Shown here one piece after another: positions 26,069 to 38,564 of a DNA stretch of 64,000 nucleotides. The translations under genes and the position numbers were made by a program. The DNA is from Theodoxus fluviatilis (Eukaryota; Mollusca; Gastropoda; Cycloneritida; Neritidae): positions 1 to 64,000 of the forward strand of contig JAWQFJ010026552.1 of NCBI GenBank assembly GCA_034096865.1, written 5' to 3'. Positions within the stretch are counted from its first letter, which is position 1, and every line of letters starts with the position of its first letter. Below the pieces are notes generated by a model. The model worked only from the letters and a program-made list of their open reading frames with translations. It made no database searches and was not told the DNA's origin.

Positions 26069-28417
26069 CAGAATATACAATGCCACATTCCACAATATAT
26101 AATGAAAGCGTTCAGAGATCTCAAGCACTGTCATGGGCAACAGTGTAAATAAAACTCATAAACTGAATGTCACATACAGCGCAAGAATCGCCCTGCGCTT
26201 AATCAGGCAGGTAGACAAATATTGACACATTCAGAGAAAACATGGACTGTTTCAACTGGATTCGGACATCTTTAATCCCAATATCGTACAACATTTTCTC
26301 TCTTTTTTTTTCAGTCTGTAATGCTCGCTGTACAACTCAAACCTCAATCTCTTTAAGCACAATAATGAGAAAATACTTGAACGATAATGTTTCGGGAATC
26401 GTCTGTTAGTGTTGATAAAATTTGTAATAGTTTATTTTTCTGTATTTACATTATCCTTTTTTTACACCCAATAATCCAAGATGTTTATCGTAAATACGTC
26501 CATTGCATGAGGCAGCTGTTTGTAATACGCATACAAGATAAAACGAATTTGTCATAAATAAGTCATATGCGCCCGCTAAGGAGAACGTGTACCATGCCCT
26601 ACAATTTCGCGTCTTTTTAATCTAAAAGATTTTGATTGAAATTCTGCAAGCAATCTGGCGAAACGTGGTCGTCAGCACTTGTTAGTTCGTCTAAAAGGTA
26701 TCCTGAAACGCTTGGAAACAATTTCCTACACGTCCTTCAATCCAATGAACTCTTCCCTCCACATCAGGCAGCGCAGGTCTGCCTGATTGATTGGCCAGAC
26801 CAAAATCCCAGGGGATCTACAGGGCGCAGAATCATGATTCATGACCGAACAACCAGCCCTTCCCAACAGGGGTGTGCATCGAAGTGGGAATGGGGTAGAG
26901 CTGGGTCACCGCCTTGGGCAATCGTCAGACCCCCCTAATCTCCTTTGGGGGAGGGGGTGAATGGGATAGGAGCTGTACTAGACGAGGTGCACACAGCAGT
27001 GCAGTAGTTGTGGTATGGGTAAGAGGAGGGAGAGACAGAAGGAAATAGGCAAGGTCGAGATGGAAGAGGAAAAGCGGTGGATCAAAGTGGTGCAGTCATC
27101 ACCAACATTATCTATAGTGGCTTTGGGCCCCGGAGCGGCGATACATAGGCACCCAAGTTGCGGGTAGAGATGGAAGAATAGGGGTGGGAGGGCAGACTTG
27201 GGGGACAGAAGGGGCAGGAAGAATAGGGGTGGGAGGGCAGACTTGGGGGACAGAAGGGGCAGGAAGAATAGGGGTGGGAGGGCAGACTTGGAGGACAGAA
27301 GGGGCAGGAAGAGGACTAAGAAGACGTGTCATGGTGCCGTGTTAAGATGCGATTTTGGGACTGGCTTCAATGCCGTGCCGTCCCGTCCGCGTGGTGGCTC
27401 TCACAGCAGGAGTAACATCAACGTCACTACAGCAATGTAACGAGACAGCTGCTTGGCAGTAACCGCACTTGCATGCAGACGCGGAGATGGCGAGACCAAT
27501 GGAGGGTGTGGGTAAGTGAACAGTGTTGTTGGAGCTGAGGGGTGGGAGGTGGGGGCAGGGATTTCACACAGCAGGGAGCCACAGGACTTATCCTAGACTG
27601 TCTGCCTCTGTGCAGGAGGGGAGGGAGGGAGGATCCGGCCTAGGACTGCGGCACTAGGGCGTGCCTGATAGAGCACGTCTCCGACACCATGATTAATGTC
27701 CCACCACCAGGTGTCCTGGCAGTAGCGGGCCCCTAAGATGGAAGAGTGGGTCAGAGGTCCCATCATTCGCTAATCAGGGCCAGCGTGCTAATGCCCGGAT
27801 GTGTCTGAGCAGCGGAGAGAAAGGTGCATGAGAAGGCCTTCCAGCTCAGCAAGATCGAACTGTGTGGTTCTCATTCCTCCAATCCATCTGTCTCTCTACA
27901 TCACCACACCCCTCCCCTCTCCGTCCTTCACGTCATCACTCATCCCTTCTCAAGGTCGAAATGAATGAATGAACGAAAGAATGCCGACGAAAGGTGTTGG
28001 TCTCTTCTCGTTCAATCTTATTGCCTGTATGTGGGAATGACAACACATGTGGTGCTTTTCTTTGCGTCATAACTCGAGTCGTGACGTCACAAGCCAGGGA
28101 TGGCACGTCCGAGTCATCGTGCAACAGCCACTACAACGACGTGAATGCGGCAATGCCTCCTTTACGGCGCCGTAAATGATGGACCACGTGATCCGATTGT
28201 GTCATGGGCACACCAGAAGCACAACCAAGTGCTCTTCTCTTTCCAAGAATGCCATGGCTAAGATTACTTGGAGGCTGCGGCAGTGGATGAAGGTATGCTC
28301 AGCATGGCGATTGCGAATTGTTGCCTGGCATTACCACAGCTTCGCCTCAACTGCTGGCTTGCCTTCGGTGTGACCGATCTTTCAAGACTGCGTACAGCTC
28401 CGTTTGTTGCCCCCTTT
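26069..28417. other. Mostly unique sequence, no gene seen
   Basis: AT-rich at 26080-26640, then mixed. It contains the 45-bp triplicate at 27175 and a perfect TGACGTCA at 28082-28089. No protein domain is recognised in any frame. Confidence 0.5.
27175..27309. repeat. 45-bp minisatellite, 3 copies
   Basis: Three copies of a G-rich unit starting AGAATAGGGGTGGGAGGGCA, at 27175, 27220 and 27265. The third has one G-to-A change. The minus-strand frame is a 15-residue repeat because 45 is a multiple of three. Confidence 0.96.
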
Positions 28418-28576
28418 CCGTCGCTGTGCCCGTGCCAGCCTACCTCGTGTCTGCAGCCTGGAAAACTGTCTCTATCCACAGCTAGCAAGGGCATACTTTT
28501 CCGTCGCTGTGCCCGTGCCAGCCTACCTCGTGTCTGCAGCCTGGAAAACTGTCTCTATCCACAGCTAGCAAGGGCA
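28418..28576. repeat. 83-bp direct duplication
   Basis: The segment beginning CCGTCGCTGTGCCCGTGCCA at 28418 recurs at 28501 and runs to CTAGCAAGGGCA in both copies. The two copies look identical by eye, so the duplication is recent. Confidence 0.93.
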
Positions 28577-31500
28577 CGCCAGGCACGCCATGGAGAGGAC
28601 ATGGAAACATGCTGGGAGTCAGAGTCGTCCTCAGCTCAGCCAGCAAGTCCCGGTCTCCTAGGTGTTTGGGAGAACTAACCCTTTCGTGGTTTCGGCAATG
28701 CCTGCCTCCTGTTCCCCGACAGGGAAGGCAGGGGAAGACAGGTATGGCAGTGGGCGAGGGTGGGGGCGAGACGAGAGAGGCTTGGAAGAAAGGACAACAC
28801 GGAAAAAAGGCAAAGAAGGCCACACTTCCTGTGCCTCTCTCACCCAGCACTCCATGTCAGCAAAGACCTTCGTACATCAATCTACACTCTTGAAAGTGAG
28901 ACAAGAAAACATTGTGAGTGCAAAGTGCCTTGCGCATGTGTGAACATGCCTGTGTGTGTATGCGTGTGTGTGTGTGTGCGCGCATGCATGTGTGGTTGTA
29001 CGCATGCGCGCGTGTAAGCTGTCGTTTGACAGCGATATACATTATGTGTGCCTGAGAGCTTGCACGTAAATAGATAATGGACGCACGCTTGCATGGACCT
29101 ACTCACTATAAGTGTGTGAGTACGCACACCAATATGCATGTGCCTGCCTACCTGCGCGTCCTAATGTGTGGAATTATGTGAAAGATCAGATGGAAACAAG
29201 GAGGACGAGGATAAAATGAACACATTGTACAGATATTCAAGGAAAGCAAACTTTGCTTATGATTATCCTAATCTTTTCCTACAGAAGACACTGTCCAGAA
29301 TTCTAAGAACAAGGCGGTACCAGGACAAATTTCATGACTTACAGAAAACAATCAGCCCAACAACAACAACATTAACAAGTGAGGAACGTTCCCAAGTACA
29401 CAGCAGAGGTCATCCTCTGTGAAACACTCAGAGTTTGCGTTTAGGCCTAGAAATTCAACTGCAAGAAAAGGAAATCTAATTCAATTCGCCTGAGGACTGC
29501 CGCCGAGTCGTACGAAGCCGGAAACCACCCAGAAACAGGACACCACCTGTCGGGTCTATTCATCCTTTTTCTCTCTTTGTAGAATTTCTAATGCCGCCCT
29601 TCATTTCAGTATTCTTGCCATCATGAGTGGCAGCATCGCAGGTGTGAGAGACCGAAGTTTCAGGACGACGGAAACAAACGCTATGTTCACACCCGGCGTC
29701 TCATGTTTCAGGATTAAACAGCGTCTTGCCACCTTTCCGCTCTTCGTAGCAGGAGAGCGTCAGTCAAGAACGGTAATCCCACCTTGACCCGCCAAACCAA
29801 GCGGACGAGCTGTCGAGTTAAAGAGGAAACCCCCTTCATGGCAGGAGAGTACCTTTCGAGGGCGGTAATCCGAAGTTGCCGTGAAATGAGACCGTCAACA
29901 TGGCGGCCACCACCGTCCCCCTCTAAGCTGTGGTGTGCCAAGCGAGACAGATTTTGACTGGTATCTGTTGTCAAAGGAAACGAGGTCGACCGACTCGAAA
30001 CCCAATGTCGACCGACTCGAAACCCAATGTCGGTTCTATCACATCTATACTTTGACCAACTCCAATCATGATCATGATCATGAACACACAAATACAACAT
30101 TCTCACGTAATAACCTATATTCTGCAGTAACTTTGTAAAGTCAGGTATGACCAAATGATCACGTAAAAAAAAAATCAAAAGACTTAGTCAAATTTCTTGT
30201 ATCCTCATTCATATTAATCCAGTTACTTGCCCAAAGCCATGAATGCAGTCTATCATGTCGGCGCTATGTCAGCTAATACATATCTTCTCAAAGTGTGTTT
30301 CTTTTCTTGTCTGCAAGGAGCTGATGACAAACTATAATTTATCGTGTTCAAGACAACGAGGATATCTAGTATTCTGTACAAACTTCTTCTACCACAGATA
30401 AAATGCAAGCGAAACCCTAAAGCTATGTTAGACTAACCATTACCAACTAACGAGACAAAAGTGAGTGAACACATATGTTGTAGCTTCTTCCAAAATGAAT
30501 GATTCTTGGCTAAGCAGAGTAAACAAATCCTGAGCATTATTCCAAACAACCCCTTTCCAATCGATGGCGCATTCACATGATAATCACAGTTCATTAACTC
30601 CCAACCAAATTTCCCTGAGAGAAGTGTATGTTAAAAGTGACAGCATTTACTCCCACCCATAATCCTGTGCGCACACAGGGCAAGTGAGGCAACAAAGGAG
30701 CACTTTCGTCCCAATCTCCACGCAGATCTTTCCGGGTCCGGTCGTCTTGTTGACCCATTCACAGATGGTGCTGTCGTTGCTATGCATATTCATGAGAGCT
30801 GCGGTGTGCGTCCCTGTTTGCTGAGGGCCCTGCGGAGGAGGGCCCCACGGAAGGGACGAGAAGCCAGAAAGAGCGGTGGTTATCACGGCAGTCCGGAGCC
30901 CTGGCAAAAAGTGCCCGTCGTGTTGCCCAAGTAGAGACAGAATGAACACAGCAATTCCAAATGATCTGATAGTCTTCAGTGGAGGTTCCTGCGGGAAACC
31001 ATTTCACAGTAATTTCACTTTCGACGGCATGGCCTTTCTGTCGCTTTTTTAACAAGACTTTAATTTAACCAAAGCTACAACGATTTCAGAAATTATTTCT
31101 GTTACGATTTCGTTTTCTACATAAGGAAATATACTTATCTACGCAATTTTCTTTGTTTCAGTATACAGGGGGGAAGTCTGTGGTATTAGTTTGAAATAAA
31201 CGTTTATGGGTTATGAAAGCAAGCAAGCAATTATCCAAAACGTCCAGCATATTAATACATTTAAGATGTCAGCGAGACACGCATTCGACTACACGGCAGA
31301 TCAACGCCTGCCACAGCTACAGGCGAAGGCCGAGGCACTGCAGGGCTGCAGCAAAGATCCTTGGTTCCAGGCACTTTGCAATTAGTTTCGCACTGGGAGC
31401 AGACGAAAAGTGCTTCAATCTGACAACGCATAACGCCACAAAATGACACGTGCTATAAGACACAATATTTGCTTTCCAAGCAAATTGACAGAAAGCGATG

Positions 31501-32066
31501 AAAAGTTTATGGGCTTGACACTGAAAAACTGCTTTTTGCCATTCAAGCATTAAGTGTAGCAAAGAAACATCTCGTCAAATTATCAACTTTTGCCAAAGAC
31601 AGCTGATCAACTTTCATGGCGATTTTTTTCCCACTGGTTGTGGGGCATCCTCCTCTTTGCTTCCCTCCAGCCTCGGTGATCGTCAAATCGTTTTAATCCA
31701 TTTAGCGTCGCTAACAAGATGGAAGGCCAGGGTAGAGTTTGTTCAAGAGGAAATCACCCATTTGAACCACGCGCATCTTTTCAAGCACACACGTGATCGC
31801 GCCCTAGGGGAGGCTTGTGTGCATGCGTCCAGCTCTCAGGACGTGCGCGCGCTTTCAGCACGTGTATGGGCCGTAGGGGAGCCCTGAGGGGGGGGCAGGG
31901 GGCGGTACGAGGGTGCGGGGGTCAGAGGTAGCGGGGAGAACAGAGGGATGTCATTTCATAATTGGACGCCTCCCTACTCGCAAGTGGCCCACTAATCAGC
32001 AGTGACGACTATTTGATTTTAATCAGGGTAATTGTCCACACGGCAGAGAGACTCGTGAGAACGAGC
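28577..32066. other. Unique sequence, no firm gene
   Basis: It includes a GT/GC-rich stretch at 28950-29020 and a 22-bp direct repeat (GTCGACCGACTCGAAACCCA) at 29985 and 30007. An 18-bp palindrome TCATGATCATGATCATGA lies at 30066-30083, and a POU-like ATGCATATTCAT at 30782-30793. No coding exon is recognised. Confidence 0.45.
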
Positions 32067-32210
32067 AGCAGCAGCAGTAACAGCAGAATCAGCAGCAGTA
32101 ACAGCAGGAGGAGGAGGAGGAGGAGGAGGAGGAGGAGGAGGAGGAGGAGGAGGAGGAGGAGGAGGAGGAGGAGGAGGAGGAGGAGGAGGAGGAGGAGGAG
32201 GAGGAGGAGA
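32067..32210. repeat. (AGC)n followed by (AGG)n trinucleotide repeat
   Basis: Interrupted AGC/AAC triplets (32067-32105), then about 34 AGG triplets. The purine-only strand has triplex and G-quadruplex potential. Confidence 0.98.
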
Positions 32211-32466
32211 ATATTGGTTCGTAGTTCATTAGATTTAAAATCGAAGGTACACGTAAACACGTTTTGTACGCCTGCAATATAAGCAATGAAGTGATTCGAC
32301 TCATACCATTACAAAACTACATTTAAACTAAATTTAAACTAAATTTAAACACTGTTTTGCCTCAGGAAACCAAGCTGTCTCCTTTCGAGCATTCCAATCA
32401 CTCCACACGGACCACTGCTGAAACACACAGGGCCATTGCCAGAAATTGCACAGAAGAAGTTCGTAT

Positions 32467-32550
32467 AAACACGTGCTCATATCAGTTTGAATACAAACAC
32501 GTGCTCATATCAGCTTGAATGCAAACACGTGCTCATATCAGTTTGAATAC
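32467..32550. repeat. 28-bp minisatellite, 3 copies
   Basis: Unit AAACACGTGCTCATATCAGT plus TTGAATAC at 32467, 32495 and 32523. Each unit contains the CACGTG palindrome. Confidence 0.93.
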
Positions 32551-32652
32551 AAACATTTCAACAACTCTCAGTCAACCATTTTCCTCGATACTTAGGTTAT
32601 CGTTGGAATAACGTTGTCGGAAGCAGATGGCTGTGATAATTTCTGCAACACA

Positions 32653-33137
32653 GGGGCGGGTTTCAAAATTCGAAGATCTCGGTAGATCTACGTAGATCTC
32701 GCCGAATGGGCAGTTTCATTCTTTGCTTGCTAGCGAGCCAATCGAAGACGAGCGTAGATTGAGCGAGGCAGCTTGAGAGGTGCCTAGCTTTTAAGATTCG
32801 AGACAAAAGTTTGGCGTGGATGCGTTGACCTGCATTCGATGTGTAAACTGTAGGAGGTTTCACGATCTGTTAATGCATTCAACATACACCTTTGATAAAT
32901 TAATGCTGTGCATGGCTTATATTTTCTTTGGATGGGTTGCTAGTATCTCGAAATAGAGCGTTTTCTGAATGAACCGGCAACACGTCGGCCATTGAAATGT
33001 GGCTAGTTCACCTCTTGTCGTGACGTCTACGCATGCGCATTACTTCGTCACGTTGGGTAGTTTCTTTTTTTAGCTAGCTCTTACTGCGAAGCAAGATCTT
33101 GCGACCAAGATCGACTACCTATTTTGAAACCCGCCCC
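32653..33137. mobile_element. MITE-like element with 16-bp terminal inverted repeats
   Basis: The left end GGGGCGGGTTTCAAAA is the exact reverse complement of the right end TTTTGAAACCCGCCCC (33122-33137). Inside, related AGATCT-rich subterminal sequence occurs at both ends (AAGATCTCGGTAGATCTACG on the left, GCAAGATCTTGCGACCAAGA on the right). The length is 485 bp and there is no transposase ORF. The CAGGGGCGG left edge resembles hAT-type termini, but I do not see an 8-bp target duplication, so the superfamily is open. The middle carries GTGACGTC and ACGCATGCGCAT motifs. Confidence 0.7.
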
Positions 33138-33519
33138 AGAACTCTCGATGATCAGACTAATTCGACACCCTCTGGCCAGGCACTAATTCTTCCTTTCATT
33201 CATAATCATAAATCTCCAGTGGCCTCGACCACACTCAAACGTATTTTCGACAAAGTATGAAATTCCACAACGGCAGACGTAAGCTCTGCAGAGTCCTCAT
33301 CACCAAAAGAAAAAACCCCTGAACATAATACAGTACGTGTTCATCAAAATCTTTAGTCTCATCCCCTCCCCCCACCCCCTCCTCCTCCCCCCCATCCCCC
33401 ACTCCATTCCCAGGCTACACGTGAACTTTTCACTGTGAAAATAATACCTCCTTGGAATGGACAGCTTTGAAACCCAGCCATGATAAATAAAACGAGCTAG
33501 GGTGAGTTTCTGGGTTGTT

Positions 33520-33600
33520 TCAGTTGAGTTGAGTTTCAGTTGAGTTGAGTTGAGTTGAGTTGAGTTGAGTTGAGCTGAGCTGAGCTGAGCTGAGTTGAGC
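33520..33600. repeat. (TTGAG)n/(CTGAG)n pentanucleotide repeat
   Basis: Runs of GTTGA that switch to GCTGA and back, a pure pentanucleotide array with one substitution class. Confidence 0.95.
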
Positions 33601-33725
33601 GACCAGAAAAGCTTATTCCTGTTTCTCCTCATTTCATCACTGTGTCCTTGTCTTAGATCCTTCCTTCCCTTCCTTCTCCTTCCCTCCACTACTCTCAACA
33701 ACTGACAGGACGGAAAAACTCACTC

Positions 33726-33998
<273 letters not shown>

Positions 33999-34701
33999 GT
34001 TGCCGATTTCTCCACTCCTTCAGGGATACATTCCCACGGCGGGAGGTCCGTGTGTGGAGAAAGGCGAGTGGCTGCAACTCTACCCAGGGCTGGCGGCCGC
34101 TTCCCTGTCCCCACATAAATTGCGGAGCTTATCGCACGTCCACCTCCACGCAACGCCTGCCTGCCTGCCTGCCCTTCGCAGAATGGTCCCCACTCAGCCA
34201 AGAAGCTCCATTTTGATTTTGCTGTAAGTGCAGGCACCACCACTCTGCCACAAGCACGTGGACCGCTGAGCCAGTGGCGGCAGCGTGTCTTCTGCAACGC
34301 CAGTGCCACACAGGCACAGTGAAGCTGACCGCAAATCCCTCTCTCTTTCGCAGACTTTCAGTCACACGGAGTTCGGACGTTTTGTGTATGGGTGCGTCAG
34401 TCTCTTCCCCTCAAACAGATTCTCAATCCTTAATGTGAGCGTGCATATTGAAACCAAGCTAAAGGCGAGTAAAAATTTACTGCACATGTATTTCAACTTC
34501 TGAATTACTTTTTTTTCTTTTTTCTCTATAAACACCAGAGAAAACAGCATGTTAATAGGACACAAACTGATTTCAATTGTTTTGTGTATAGCAACAAAGA
34601 GCAATTATTATCTTACACTGCTGACTGACGACTTCGCTGGGCATGTACTCGAAATTGGCTTCAGCGAATTTAGCGCTGCTTACTCATGCAATTTTAGACT
34701 A

Positions 34702-34828
34702 TGAGGTTCGCGTTCCACAACGCCGTTGCAGACATCTCAAGTTTTGCACACACAAATCGAAATATAAGGTTTGTATTTCACCATTCCGTTGCAGGCATCT
34801 AATATTTTGTCAAGAGCACAAATATAAA
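34702..34828. repeat. Diverged 63-bp tandem duplication
   Basis: The unit GGTTCGCGTTCCACAACGCC...GCAGACATCTCAA recurs 63 bases later as GGTTTGTATTTCACCATTCC...GCAGGCATCTAAT. Both share GTTGCAGRCATCT and ACAAATCGAAATATA/ACAAATATA. The divergence suggests it is old. Confidence 0.6.
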
Positions 34829-34905
34829 CATTAACAAGATTATTCTGACGTAAGTGTCCTTGAACAGCTGAAAAAAGCAGCCGGACTAATCCCCCCCACC
34901 CCAAA

Positions 34906-34912
<7 letters not shown>

Positions 34913-34940
<28 letters not shown>
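34913..34940. repeat. (CA)n microsatellite
   Basis: About 13 CA dinucleotides after a C-rich tract. Confidence 0.9.
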
Positions 34941-34941
<1 letters not shown>

Positions 34942-36064
34942 CACGCTTTATTGACATCTTTAACACTTGTAATCCTAAATTCATAAGAGCACGTGAAAGA
35001 CACTTTCTGAAGCTAGCTTTAACTAATGTAACGGAAAAGGAAACGTTTTGACGCAAACTACATGGCGCTTTTTGTGCCGGGCGCTTTTCGTCATGGTTTG
35101 GCCCACTCGATGGCAACACCTCTGAGAGGCCAAGTTGCTAGCGGCCGCTCCAGGCACACTTCAAAGAGAGCGACTTAACGCCAGAGGTGTTATCATGCGG
35201 CCATAACTTTAGCTCGGTGACTTTTGGAGCGCTTGGGTTCGTCATCGACTGATGTATGCGACGGTGCAGTTTATGCAAGATGAAATCGCCGGGACCCGAG
35301 AATTCCTCTGTTTGTTTATCCTGCGCCAGAAGAAGCTAAGCTGTCTCCTAAATATGATAGGCGATCGTGAGGCAGGGCATAACTGTAGTCGAGCTTGAAT
35401 TTCGCATAGAACGAGTAACAATTTCTGGTCTGTGTTCTCCAGGACTCCTTATTTCCACGGGAAGGTCTGACGATGTTTTCTCCCGAACTGTGGGGATAGC
35501 ACTGGGCTTTGTTTGTTGAAAACGCTTCTCACTTTCCTTTGATGCGATCAAACAATTTGCAACTAAGTACACCATATGTCCTGGAAACAGACATAATTTA
35601 TAGAAAATTTGATAAATAATTCATCTGTATCACTTGACAACTGTGGGCGCCAATGCGCAAGGGAATGAGGAAGATGACCTTCCATGCGCGGGTGAACCCC
35701 TGTCTTTTGTTCTTTTATCTATCTACATATATTTTCGTAGGGGGTATGCGAGTGGGCAAGGGCAGTTATACTTTCTGATTTGCACCACGACATATTGCAC
35801 ATAAAATTAGAACGAAAATATATACCAAAAAACATGAATCATATAATTAAGAGTAGTAGGGACACGATGCGTATGTTGCCGTATCTTGCGTGTAAAGAAG
35901 TGAAATTACAGACGTATACGTCTTAAAAAATATTCATCAGCATGTGCATTTGATGAAAGTCTGCTTGCACAAATTTCATGTTATTATACCTTTCTTTAAG
36001 CAAACGCTTACTATTCTAGCAGTAATAAATTGATTAGTTAACCTCATCAACGGTAGTGGACATC

Positions 36065-36095
<31 letters not shown>

Positions 36096-36528
36096 CAGTC
36101 GTCAGCAGCAGGCGGGGCTGGCTCCTCCAAACATTCATCACGCCACCACAGCCAGTCAGCCTGGGGTCCAGACCATGTGGAGAAGACATCTGGAGGTGGA
36201 AGTCGCGTATCAAGCGAGGATCGGCCACTCACAGGAAACGCTAGCGTATCGTCGACATCTTGATCACGTGACGACAAGGCGCCGCCCTGGGCGGTCTGAG
36301 AGAGAGTGCGATTTGCATGAACGATGGAGAGGGGCACGATACACGATGCACGCAGAGCAGGGCACGCAGCAAGCCGTCAGCACGGCCCCGACACGATGCA
36401 CGTGTCCGGGAATCTCAGACGCACACGCCACAGGTCTCTGTCCCTTCACATCGCTGCGTGTTTCATTTCTAAGTTGCTAATCATTGAAAGGCGAGAGGTT
36501 CGATGGTGTGAGAGAGGACAAACGGAAG
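34941..36528. other. Unique sequence, no gene seen
   Basis: Mixed sequence with AT-rich stretches (35580-36050) and a short CAT/CAC triplet run at 36061-36098. No domain is recognised. Confidence 0.5.
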
Positions 36529-36644
36529 GATTGGTGGAATTGTACAGCCTATTAGTCTTTGCATGCTATTCGAAGCTATCGATCACAAGAAATGAGAGTT
36601 GATCAAAATAAGATGAAGTCAAGTAACGATTTTCCTAGTTCTTC
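36529..36644. mobile_element. Interspersed element copy D, diverged
   Basis: GGAAGGATTGGTGGAATTGT, ACAGCCTATTAGTCTTTGC, GATCACAAGAAAT and GATTTTCCTAGTTCTTCGC follow the order of copies A and B: simple-repeat end, hairpin, GATCACG, then CCCTAGTTATTCGC. It is divergent, and similarity stops where a degenerate short array begins. Confidence 0.5.
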
Positions 36645-36868
36645 GCTTTTGGTGTTACAAGTCCGCATTGACGTACCTAGTCAACGCTGGAGTTTAAAGT
36701 CAACGTTGGAATTTACAGTTTACTTTGGAGTTACGGGTTCACGTTCGAATTACAAGTAAACGTTGGAATTACAAGGCTGCACGTTGGTGTTACAAGTCTT
36801 CCCTGGAATTACAAGTCTACGATGAAACTGCAAGTCTACAATGAAGCCACAAGTCTACGATGGAGTTA
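36645..36868. repeat. Degenerate ~20-bp tandem repeat, about 11 copies
   Basis: Imperfect units around GTTGGAATTACAAGTCTAC (for example at 36700, 36755 and 36805). The array starts exactly where element copy D loses homology. Heavy divergence indicates age. Confidence 0.75.
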
Positions 36869-37154
36869 AGAGTCCGTCTTCTCGTCTGCTGTAATGCCGA
36901 GCCGTTTAATTCCTACGGCCGACACGCGGAAGGCAAACGACGTCGTGTTGATTCCTCCACTCAGGTCTTCATATCTTGCACCGCTTCTTGTCCCAGCCGG
37001 CAGCGGAGACACGAAAATAATCTGCAGGGTAAACGTCTCAGTGCAGGGCATAGCCTCATCCAGTTCAGAGATATCGGATTTTGAGAGTAAAGGCCCCAGG
37101 CATTCCGCCTGGTTCGAAGCCCCAGTTCCCGCAGCAAGAAGGCCGACCTTGTTG

Positions 37155-37916
37155 TAGTCAGTGACAGCAAGCAAAAGGCTAGTCTTGCTGTAGCAAGTGA
37201 CAGCAAGCAAGAAAGACAATCTTAATGTAGCAAGTGACAGCAAGCAAGAAGGACAGTATTGCTGGAGCCAGTGACAGCAAGCAAGAAGGACAGTATTGCT
37301 GTAGCCAGTGACAGCAAGCAAGAAGGACAGTATTGCTGTATAGGCAGTGACAGCAAGCAAGAAGGACAGTATTGCTGGAGCCAGTGACAGCAAGCAAGAA
37401 GGACGATTGCTGTAGCAAGTGACAGCAAGCAAGAAGGACAGTATTGCTGGAGCCAGTGACAGCAAGCAAGAAGGACAGTATTGCTCTAGGCAGTGACAGC
37501 AAGCAAGAAAGACAGTATTGCTGGAGCCAGTGAAAGCAAGCAAGAAGGACAGTATTGCTGGAGCCAGTGACAGCAAGCACGAAGGACAGTATTGCTGGAG
37601 CAAGTGACAGCAAGCAAGAAGGACAGTATTGCTGGAGCAAGTGACAGCAAACAAGAAGGACAGCATTGCTGGAGCAAGTGACAGCAAGCAAGAAGGACAG
37701 TATTGCTGGAGCCAGTGACAGCAAGCAAGAAGGACAGTATTGCTCTAGGCAGTGACAGCAAGCAAGAAAGACAGTATTGCTGGAGCCAGTGAAAGCAAGC
37801 AAGAAGGACAGTATTGCTGGAGCCAGTGACAGCAAGCACGAAGGACAGTATTGCTGGAGCCAGTGACAGCAAACAAGAAGGACAGTATTGCTGGAGCAAG
37901 TGACAATACGCAAGAA
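37155..37916. repeat. 37-bp minisatellite with higher-order structure, about 20 copies
   Basis: Unit CAGTGACAGCAAGCAAGAAG plus GACAGTATTGCTGGAGC. A series of variant units (CTCTAGG, AAGAAAG, GTGAAAG, AGCACG) at 37481 onwards reappears at 37740 onwards. The offset is 259 bp, exactly seven units, so a seven-unit block was duplicated. The minus strand is open through the array (Leu, Cys, Ser-rich) only because the unit lacks stops. Confidence 0.96.
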
Positions 37917-38080
37917 GGAAAGTCACTCTACTTTCACTATGGCTCCAGGCAGCACTGGCTCCTGCAGTCACAGCACGTTTTGCACGCTCCAGAATGAAGA
38001 GACTCGAACGGCACGTTCTGCTATTGTTTCACGTGCCTGCCCCCAAGGTCAGCCTCCACTGTGACCTCCCAGCTCGTACC

Positions 38081-38140
38081 ATGAATATTCATTACTCTCA
38101 GTCTGCGGTGGGTCGGTGGGACGTGAATCTCATGAATATT
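38081..38140. promoter_or_regulatory. Paired POU-like ATGAATATT sites
   Basis: ATGAATATTCAT (38081-38092) is a perfect 12-bp palindrome resembling POU-factor palindromic sites. A second CATGAATATT lies at 38131-38140. Motif resemblance only. Confidence 0.2.
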
Positions 38141-38179
38141 AACTAAATTCTCCACAAAAAGAGGGCGTGAGTAAATCGG

Positions 38180-38183
<4 letters not shown>

Positions 38184-38261
<78 letters not shown>
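38184..38261. repeat. (AG)n microsatellite
   Basis: About 38 AG dinucleotides. Confidence 0.97.
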
Positions 38262-38263
<2 letters not shown>

Positions 38264-38375
38264 AATGAACGTTATTTTATTCACAGACAGACTGACCATT
38301 GAAAAGTAATAGTACATTTACAAGTATAATACGTTTTTTCTTAAATGTATTTAAAAAAAAATACAAATCGTGTAG

Positions 38376-38376
38376 T

Positions 38377-38442
<66 letters not shown>

Positions 38443-38443
38443 C

Positions 38444-38486
<43 letters not shown>
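38376..38486. repeat. (GT)n then (AG)n compound microsatellite
   Basis: About 30 GT dinucleotides, GCGTGCGT, then about 20 AG dinucleotides. Confidence 0.97.
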
Positions 38487-38488
<2 letters not shown>

Positions 38489-38564
38489 CGTTGTTTCTTC
38501 TACATCTGCATTCCTCTTCCTACGTGAACATGAGGAACATCGGGTGGGAGTTGCATTTCATAGC

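Noticed and set aside
29490..29525. Hammerhead ribozyme core (CTGAGGA...GAAAC)
   Set aside because: The sequence between the two core parts does not form a convincing stem II, and no flanking stem I or III is visible. Kept only as a weak retroelement hint.
37111..37121. GGTTCGAAGCC, a tRNA B-box-like sequence
   Set aside because: No A box at a suitable distance and no cloverleaf can be drawn around it.
36866..37913. Cys/Leu-rich minus-strand frames resembling membrane segments
   Set aside because: They come from the 37-bp array. The apparent hydrophobic segments are only the unit read repeatedly.
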